The notes under the pieces: generated by a model
Database searches by the model: none
What the model saw: only the letters and a program-made list of their open reading frames with translations
Told to the model about the DNA's origin: nothing
Position numbers and translations under genes: made by a program
Source of the DNA: Deferribacteres bacterium
GTDB lineage: Bacteria; Nitrospirota; Thermodesulfovibrionia; UBA6902
Direction of reading: 5' to 3'
Assembly: GCA_013152795.1 (NCBI GenBank)
Contig: JAADFS010000133.1
Coordinates: forward strand, 1-9,454
DNA: 9,454 nucleotides
Part shown: positions 5,949 to 9,454 of the stretch, one piece after another
How positions within the stretch are numbered: position 1 is the stretch's first letter
How the letters are laid out: each line of letters begins with the position of its first letter

Positions 5949-6674
5949 AATACCCATGGCATCCAAGACCGCTCTCTGGCAGTTTTCAGAAGCGAGCTCC
6001 AGATTCCATTTTCTCTTATCCCGTATGCCGACGATATTGCTGATTCCCCTGACCTCCAGCATGGGGATTTTATATATTGCGCAGACCTGCGCGATAGCCG
6101 CCCCTTCCATGTTTTCACATACGGGCTTAAAACGTCTCTGAAGCTCCTCGGTTCTTCTGCGGGTGCCTGTCGCCGCGGAGACAGTGACAAAGCTGCCGGA
6201 TTTCATCTTGAAATCCCCTCTTCCTGCCGGCACTGTCATGTCCACCTTCGCCGAGGGAGCAAGCAGGAGTGAAGCGGAGACGGGGAACTCATTAAAGTAC
6301 CTGCGGCCGTCCATTTGCAGCAGGGGAATGCCGATGGTTTCCATCCCTTCATATCCCCTTGAAGTGATCACTCCTTCATCACCGTATATCTCTCTGGTGG
6401 CCACTGCAATGTCCCCTTTTTGCAGGCCTGCTCCGGGATATGCGCCCCCCACTCCCAGATTGATAACATTTTCAACCGGGAACCTTTCAAGGATGCATGC
6501 CGCGGAGACAGCGGCGTTTACCTTTCCTATGCCTGTATTCAGCAGGATAATATCAATGGCACGGAGCCTGCCCTTATAAAAAGTTTTTCCGGCGATTTCG
6601 CCTGTGTTGACATTTTTCAGATGCTTGAGGATTGCAGCCGACTCAAACTGCATTGATGAGAAAATGGCGAGCAT
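5940..6674 (-). CDS. mqnB: Futalosine hydrolase
   Basis: This is a nucleoside-phosphorylase-fold enzyme that cleaves futalosine to dehypoxanthine futalosine and hypoxanthine in the futalosine route to menaquinone. At 244 residues it has NTGIGKVNAA (46-55), VINLGVGGAYPGAGLQKGDI (70-89), EIYGDEGV, the base/ribose-binding CENMEGAAIAQVCA (186-199) and RGISNIVGIRDKRKW (209-223). The pattern RGISN..G.RD..W separates MqnB from MTA/SAH nucleosidase (Pfs) and other PNP-fold enzymes. The ATG has no Shine-Dalgarno motif and lies 8 bases after a perfect -10 box, so the mRNA is probably leaderless. The stop codon falls inside a copy of repeat element A, and the GGDEF/PilZ gene follows on the same strand. 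No other mqn gene is in the window. Confidence 0.92.
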   Translation of the reverse strand: MLAIFSSMQFESAAILKHLKNVNTGEIAGKTFYKGRLRAIDIILLNTGIGKVNAAVSAACILERFPVENVINLGVGGAYPGAGLQKGDIAVATREIYGDEGVITSRGYEGMETIGIPLLQMDGRRYFNEFPVSASLLLAPSAKVDMTVPAGRGDFKMKSGSFVTVSAATGTRRRTEELQRRFKPVCENMEGAAIAQVCAIYKIPMLEVRGISNIVGIRDKRKWNLELASENCQRAVLDAMGIKP

Positions 6675-6682
6675 TTAATAAT

Positions 6683-6711
6683 ATTATAATATAATTTCCG
6701 GCGGTGTTCAA
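6683..6711 (-). promoter_or_regulatory. mqnB promoter, apparently leaderless
   Basis: TTGAAC (6711-6706), a 17-base spacer and perfect TATAAT (6688-6683) place the transcription start near 6676, two bases before the ATG at 6674. The -35 box overlaps a repeated TTCAAAGTGC motif. Confidence 0.7.
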
Positions 6712-6749
6712 AGTGCCTGCCTGTTCGCCCGCATTGATTTTCAAAGTGC
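6707..6749 (+). promoter_or_regulatory. Paired direct repeat, possible operator between mqnB and lipoprotein gene
   Basis: TTCAAAGTGC occurs at 6707-6716 and again at 6740-6749, 33 bases apart, about three helical turns. Similarity continues weakly beyond each core (..TGC.TG). The first copy overlaps the mqnB -35 box. A regulator binding both is inference. Confidence 0.4.
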
Positions 6750-6821
6750 ATTGCTGTTACTATACTTTCTGATTTATCTTCATTTCCGGTAATTCTTACA
6801 GACAAAAACAGAGGAGGTATC

Positions 6822-7226
6822 ATGGTTAAAGGCAAAGTGAAACAGCTTGCGGTTTTAATGTCTGCACTTTTCTTTTTATACGGATGTGCTGCCGTCCTGC
6901 TCGGCGTGGGCGCAGGTATGGGAATAGGCGCGTATAAATGGGTGGAAGGACGCCTCGTCAGGGAATACCCCCTTTCTTATGCAAGGGCATGGGATGCAAC
7001 CAATACGGCCCTGGCCAATCTCAGGATCAGCATATCAAACAGTATCGATGAAGGGAACAAAGGAAACATCGAGGCGGTCAAGAGGGACGGCACCAAGGTA
7101 TCCATAAAATTAAAATACAGGGGACAGGGAGTGACGAGTATTGCTGTAAGGGTCGGAATGTTCGGAGACCGCCTGGAGGCTGAAAAGATACATAATGCAA
7201 TAGCTGCAGCCGCCGGAATTCATTAG
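6822..7226 (+). CDS. Small lipoprotein, DUF3568-like
   Basis: This 134-residue protein starts with a lipoprotein signal peptide: basic MVKGKVK, a hydrophobic run, and lipobox LYGC with Cys22 as the lipidation site. A Gly/Ala-rich stretch, VLLGVGAGMGIGAYKWVEG (25-43), follows the Cys. The mature part reads YPLSYARAWDATNTALANL, then alternating strands, ending with a helix EKIHNAIAAAAG. This pattern resembles the DUF3568 family of short periplasmic lipoproteins, whose function is not known. A strong GAGGAGGT lies 3 bases before the ATG. The gene is transcribed alone and diverges from mqnB. A TATACT at 6761-6766 could be its -10 box, but no good -35 accompanies it. Confidence 0.88.
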   Translation: MVKGKVKQLAVLMSALFFLYGCAAVLLGVGAGMGIGAYKWVEGRLVREYPLSYARAWDATNTALANLRISISNSIDEGNKGNIEAVKRDGTKVSIKLKYRGQGVTSIAVRVGMFGDRLEAEKIHNAIAAAAGIH

Positions 7227-7263
7227 CTTCTTTTTGATTTCACCTACTAGGGGCATAAAACAT

Positions 7264-7290
7264 CTCCTATCCTATCGCTTTATAAACCTT
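7264..7290 (-). repeat. Isolated reversed right end of element A
   Basis: The reverse complement reads TTTATAAAGCGATAGGATAG and matches the right end of copy 2, TTTATAAAGCGATGGGATAT (7331-7350), at 18 of 20 positions. The two form an inverted pair around the copy 2 hairpin. Confidence 0.7.
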
Positions 7291-7350
7291 AATGTTGCAT
7301 AAAGCGGCAGGAGGGCCTGCCGTAAAACCTTTATAAAGCGATGGGATATT
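7284..7350 (+). repeat. REP-like element A, copy 2 (most complete)
   Basis: The order is left part AAACCTTAATGTTGCATAAA, hairpin CGGCAGG-AGGG-CCTGCCG (7305-7322, 7-bp stem), and right part AAAACCTTTATAAAGCGATG to 7350. It is used here as the reference copy because it lies outside any gene. Confidence 0.85.
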
Positions 7351-7433
7351 GGAATTAAGTCTTTATTGCGGGAAATACTGGAAAGTGAAGTTCAAAAGGA
7401 CGTCAATATGCCGTGCAGAGTATTTCCTGAAGG

Positions 7434-7501
7434 TATCGCAGATAAAGCTTTTCCGGCAGGCCCTCCTGCCCGCAGGCGATGTTTTTATGCCACTGTAAGG
7501 T
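7434..7501 (-). repeat. Element A, copy 3
   Basis: On the minus strand this copy begins ACCTTACAGTGGCATAAA, carries an insertion of about ten bases, then the hairpin GGCAGG-AGGG-CCTGCC (7470-7455) and GGAAAAGCTTTAT. It is in tandem with copy 4, whose right end overlaps its left end. Confidence 0.7.
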
Positions 7502-7549
7502 AAAGGTTTTCCGGCAGACTCCTCTGCCTGCGTATGCTACATTAAGGTT
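7501..7549 (-). repeat. Element A, copy 4, at the sirohaem synthase gene end
   Basis: On the minus strand AACCTTAATGTAGCATACGC is followed by hairpin GGCAGA-GGAG-TCTGCC (7528-7513) and GGAAAACCTTTA. Thirty bases (7501-7530) are identical to copy 1. The left part contains the final codons and TAG stop of the sirohaem synthase gene. Confidence 0.85.
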
Positions 7550-8169
7550 AAGGCATTCAGGTCAGCCAGTATCTTTTCAGATACAGCAGTAAATCCTTCC
7601 TTCCGGAGGGTGCTGAATATCTCCTCGGATGCAAGAGACCTGAGGAAGTTCCGCCGCGTACTGTCATCCGGGATCGCCTCCATGGCTCTTTGGCGCACAC
7701 GCTCAAGAAAGCGCACATACCGGCCGAACTCCCGGCCGTAGAGCCTTTCAATCTCTTTCCGTATCGCCCTGGATACAGCGGGGCTTGTCCCTGACGTGGA
7801 TACGGCGATTGCCAGGCTGTCCTGCTCCACGTAAGAGGGGACAATGAAATTGCCCTCTGACGGCATGTCAATGACATTGATTAAATGTCTTGCATCCTGT
7901 GCCACCTTTTTATTTATCTGCGGCGAGGATGTGGCTGCAATTACAACAAGGGCATCCCCGGCATCCCCTTTCCTGTACATTCTCCTGACGTGCCTGATCT
8001 TTCCCTTTTCCTTCAGTCGTTCAAGACCGGCTGTAATATCAGGGCTTATTACACTGACAAGGGCCCCGGCTTTAACCAGGGAGCGCACCTTCCTCTCCGC
8101 GACCCTGCCTCCGCCGACCACCACGGCCTTCCTGTCTTTCAGGTCAATAAAGGCGGGATAGTATTTCAC
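7537..8169 (-). CDS. Precorrin-2 dehydrogenase / sirohydrochlorin ferrochelatase (Met8/CysG N-terminal type)
   Basis: This enzyme oxidises precorrin-2 with NAD+ and, in bifunctional members, inserts iron to make sirohaem, the cofactor of sulfite and nitrite reductases. It can also feed siroheme-dependent haem synthesis. At 210 residues it matches single-domain Met8-like proteins; the CysG methyltransferase half is absent. The nucleotide-binding loop is VVVGGGRVAERKV (16-28, Gly19-21). Next come VVIAATSSP, NVIDM with Asp101 (aligned with the catalytic Asp of CysG) and AIAVSTSGTSPAVSRAIRKE (121-140). The GTG at 8169 is chosen because the domain starts at once with KYYPAFIDL. The longer frame to 8256 would overlap bamD by 80 bases. 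The start is 7 bases after the bamD stop, so translation is probably coupled. The last codons and stop lie in repeat element A. Confidence 0.9.
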   Translation of the reverse strand: MKYYPAFIDLKDRKAVVVGGGRVAERKVRSLVKAGALVSVISPDITAGLERLKEKGKIRHVRRMYRKGDAGDALVVIAATSSPQINKKVAQDARHLINVIDMPSEGNFIVPSYVEQDSLAIAVSTSGTSPAVSRAIRKEIERLYGREFGRYVRFLERVRQRAMEAIPDDSTRRNFLRSLASEEIFSTLRKEGFTAVSEKILADLNALTLM

Positions 8170-8176
8170 CTTGTTA

Positions 8177-8965
8177 TCAGGATGGCCCTTTGCCTTCAAG
8201 CAGGGCAATGCGCTTTTTCGCCTTGGTGGAAAGCTCCATGGTCGGGAACTTTTCAATGAGTGAGGTCAGGACATTCAGGGCGTCTTCCTGCCGCCCCATC
8301 TTTTCATAGGAAAGGCCGAGGTAATAAAGGGCATCCGGTTCCTTTTTCGAGCCGGGATAGTTGCGGATCAGTCCTTCAAACCGCTGCGCAGCCGCCCTGT
8401 AGGAGCCTTTCCTGAAATAAAAATTCCCGACGTAGAACTCGTATTCAGCAAGTATGCGCCTGCATGTCCTGATCCTGCTTTCCGTGATATCCATGTATGG
8501 GTTTCTCGGATAGCGTCTCCGGAGTTCCTCAAATTCCTTAAGCGCCCTTGAGGCCCACGAATAGCTGACATCCACGGTTTTTATCCTTTTGAAATAGCTC
8601 ATGGCCAGCTTATACTGCGCATAGGGTGCGTATTTATGGTACCGGTGCAGCTTCAGGAAAGATTCATATTCCACCACCGCCTCTTCATATGAGCCGTCCT
8701 CGTAGTATGTATCGGCAATGCGCAGCGTTGCTATGGCGGCGTATTTCTGTGATGCGTCCCTTGCCTTGATATCCTCAAGTATCTTTCTTGCATCTTCGTA
8801 AAATCCCTTTTTAATCAATTGATCGGCCTTTTCAAGTGAGGCCTCAGGCTCAAAGACAGAGGAATCGATGTCTGTACTCCTGAAATAAGAGCAGGAAGAA
8901 AGGACGAGGAGCAGTATTAGAGGCAAAAGATATTTTACGGTGCTTTTGATGCTTTTTATCGGCAT
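8177..8965 (-). CDS. bamD: Outer-membrane assembly lipoprotein BamD
   Basis: This is a component of the BAM complex that inserts beta-barrel proteins into the outer membrane. At 262 residues it has a signal peptide with lipobox LSSC and lipidated Cys25. Tetratricopeptide-like helices follow: KADQLIKKGFYEDARKIL (47-63), LRIADTYYEDGSYEEAVVEY (81-100), YKLAMSYF, the long RYPRNPYMDITESRIRTCRR (151-170) segment typical of BamD, and EFYVGNFYFRKGSYRAAAQR (176-195). Two more repeats end the protein. ATG 8965 is preferred for a normal signal peptide. AAGGAG lies about 13 bases upstream, and a GTG at 8980 overlaps that motif. It is the first gene of an operon with the sirohaem synthase gene. Confidence 0.93.
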   Translation of the reverse strand: MPIKSIKSTVKYLLPLILLLVLSSCSYFRSTDIDSSVFEPEASLEKADQLIKKGFYEDARKILEDIKARDASQKYAAIATLRIADTYYEDGSYEEAVVEYESFLKLHRYHKYAPYAQYKLAMSYFKRIKTVDVSYSWASRALKEFEELRRRYPRNPYMDITESRIRTCRRILAEYEFYVGNFYFRKGSYRAAAQRFEGLIRNYPGSKKEPDALYYLGLSYEKMGRQEDALNVLTSLIEKFPTMELSTKAKKRIALLEGKGPS

Positions 8966-8992
8966 ATCGGTATGGTGCACTCCTTCAGAGTT

Positions 8993-9028
8993 GGATAAAT
9001 TTTATCCTAAAACCTGTATTTAAATCAA
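8993..9028 (-). promoter_or_regulatory. bamD promoter with palindrome over the -10
   Basis: TTGATT (9028-9023), an 18-base spacer and TAAAAT (9004-8999, 5 of 6) form a fair sigma70 promoter. The palindrome GGATAA-ATT-TTATCC (8993-9007) covers the -10 box, so a dimeric repressor could bind there; that is inference. Confidence 0.45.
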
Positions 9029-9092
9029 ACCCGGGAGCTTTAAATTTAATATGCTTATCTGTTATATTATTACTCCTCATGATGAATGGACC

Positions 9093-9168
9093 GGGCGGAT
9101 AGCTCAGTTGGGAGAGCACAGCCCTTACAAGGCTGGGGTCACAGGTTCGAGCCCTGTTCCGCCTACCA
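9093..9168 (+). tRNA. tRNA-Val (anticodon UAC)
   Basis: A full cloverleaf can be drawn. Acceptor arm GGGCGGA (9093-9099) pairs with TCCGCCT (9158-9164), with a G-U closing pair. The D-arm is GCTC...GAGC. Anticodon stem CAGCC (9119-9123) / GGCTG (9131-9135) surrounds loop CTTACAA, giving anticodon TAC at 9126-9128. The T-arm ACAGG/CCTGT encloses TTCGAGC. The 3' ACCA is encoded. TATATT at 9063-9068 could be its -10 box. It diverges from bamD. No integrase or duplicated attachment site is seen nearby. Confidence 0.96.
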
Positions 9169-9256
9169 TTTTATCCGCCGTATTTCATGACTGCTAAAAA
9201 ACCGTCCTGTTCAGGTATAATTAAAATCGCCGTGCTCCGGAACAGTGTTTTATCTT

Positions 9257-9336
9257 AACCTTAATTGTTACAGAAACCGGCAGGGGAGTTGCGGGTTTCA
9301 GGTTCTGAGTTCAACGGCTATAAGGCGATGGGATTT
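9257..9336 (+). repeat. Degenerate element A, copy 5
   Basis: AACCTTAATTGTTACAG and CCGGCAGGGGAG match the left part and hairpin start. GGCTATAAGGCGATGGGATT (9316-9335) matches the right end. The stem no longer pairs well, and about 20 bases containing GGTTCTGAGTTC, as found after hinT, interrupt the middle. Confidence 0.5.
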
Positions 9337-9341
9337 ACAGA

Positions 9342-9418
9342 AGAGGGTGCAGTTGTCAGGGTGCAGGGTGCAGGAAAAACATAAAATTCCATTCTGCACC
9401 CTGACAACTGCACTCTCT
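9342..9418. repeat. Element B long inverted repeat
   Basis: The 25 bases at 9342-9366 match the reverse complement of 9394-9418 at 24 positions, with a 27-base spacer. The arms are made of GTGCAG units. A shorter relative lies after hinT (3143-3162). The symmetry suggests a MITE-like element or a stable RNA hairpin. Confidence 0.8.
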
Positions 9419-9454
9419 GAATACTGGTATTTCACGCCCACTGTCAGGAACTGA

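Larger units (their letters stand above)
7227..7536. other. Gene-free block built from inverted palindromic repeats
   Basis: No coding frame or RNA gene is evident. The block holds an isolated reversed end of element A, copy 2 on the plus strand and copies 3 and 4 on the minus strand. Between them, GGAAATACT (7371-7379) is inverted as AGTATTTCC (7419-7427). Bases 7252-7264 (GGCATAAAACATC) recur inverted at 7478-7491 with one extra A, so a piece of about 240 bases is bounded by inverted ends. No target-site duplication is obvious outside them. Confidence 0.75.
9169..9454. other. Gene-free right end made of repeats
   Basis: After the tRNA there is no believable gene. It holds a TATAAT at 9216-9221 without a -35, CTGTTC (9207-9212) inverted as GAACAG (9240-9245), a degenerate element A copy, and element B to the edge. 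The open frame from 9245 is formed from these repeats and has no recognisable protein character. Confidence 0.6.

Noticed and set aside
6163..6579. Plus-strand open frame of 138 codons
   Set aside because: Antisense to mqnB, whose family motifs settle which strand codes.
7252..7549. Possible CRISPR array
   Set aside because: Repeats are in both orientations, at irregular spacing, and are internally palindromic with differing edges. There is no regular repeat-spacer pattern and no cas gene.
7885..8259. Plus-strand open frame of 124 codons, and the longer N-terminus of the sirohaem synthase frame up to 8256
   Set aside because: The first is antisense to a clear gene. The second adds 29 residues that overlap bamD and precede the natural KYYPAFIDL start.
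9245..9454. Open frame of 69 codons at the right end
   Set aside because: It is composed of element A and B repeat sequence, has no ribosome binding site and shows no protein character.
9093..9454. Integrative element at the tRNA-Val gene
   Set aside because: No integrase, no phage-like genes and no repeat of the tRNA 3' end were seen within the window.

Overview
The window looks like chromosomal DNA of a Gram-negative anaerobe. The gene set is a BamD outer-membrane assembly lipoprotein, a futalosine hydrolase of the futalosine menaquinone route, a sirohaem-type bifunctional enzyme and a c-di-GMP protein with a Cys-rich 'CW' N-terminus. My best guess is Nitrospirota (Thermodesulfovibrio-like) or a deltaproteobacterial relative. 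This is inference; no phylogenetic marker could be compared.

Layout from left to right. The 3' end of a YrfG-like HAD nucleotidase (+) converges on rho (-). A 380-base AT-rich gap carries the rho promoter and leader, followed by cutA (+). A small unknown gene (2346-2684, -) diverges from hinT (2750, +) through two back-to-back promoters. After hinT come an endonuclease III/MagIII-like glycosylase and a nitroreductase, 4 bases apart. Next, on the minus strand, is a one-base-frameshifted Cys-rich/GGDEF/PilZ gene (4446-5910), lying directly downstream of futalosine hydrolase mqnB. A small lipoprotein gene (6822-7226, +) diverges from mqnB. A 310-base gene-free block (7227-7536) is packed with inverted palindromic repeats. 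It is followed by a sirohaem synthase-type gene and bamD, an operon transcribed leftward with bamD first. A tRNA-Val(UAC) gene (9093-9168, +) precedes a repeat-filled right end.

Most genes are housekeeping and only loosely related in function. The clear operons are bamD with the sirohaem synthase gene, mqnB with the GGDEF/PilZ gene, and the glycosylase with the nitroreductase.

The most unusual feature is a short REP-like repeat family, called element A here. Its full form is about 65 bases: a conserved left part, a hairpin with a 6-bp stem and 4-base loop, and a conserved right part. I find six full, partial or degenerate copies, plus one isolated end. Three copies sit exactly on gene ends and supply the stop codons of the glycosylase, mqnB and the sirohaem synthase gene. 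In the glycosylase the repeat encodes the C-terminus and begins at the codon where the fourth iron-sulphur cysteine is expected. A second repeat family (element B, GTGCAGG-rich) occurs at about 3106-3164 and forms a 25-base near-perfect inverted repeat at 9342-9418. I found no phage, CRISPR, toxin-antitoxin or defence system.
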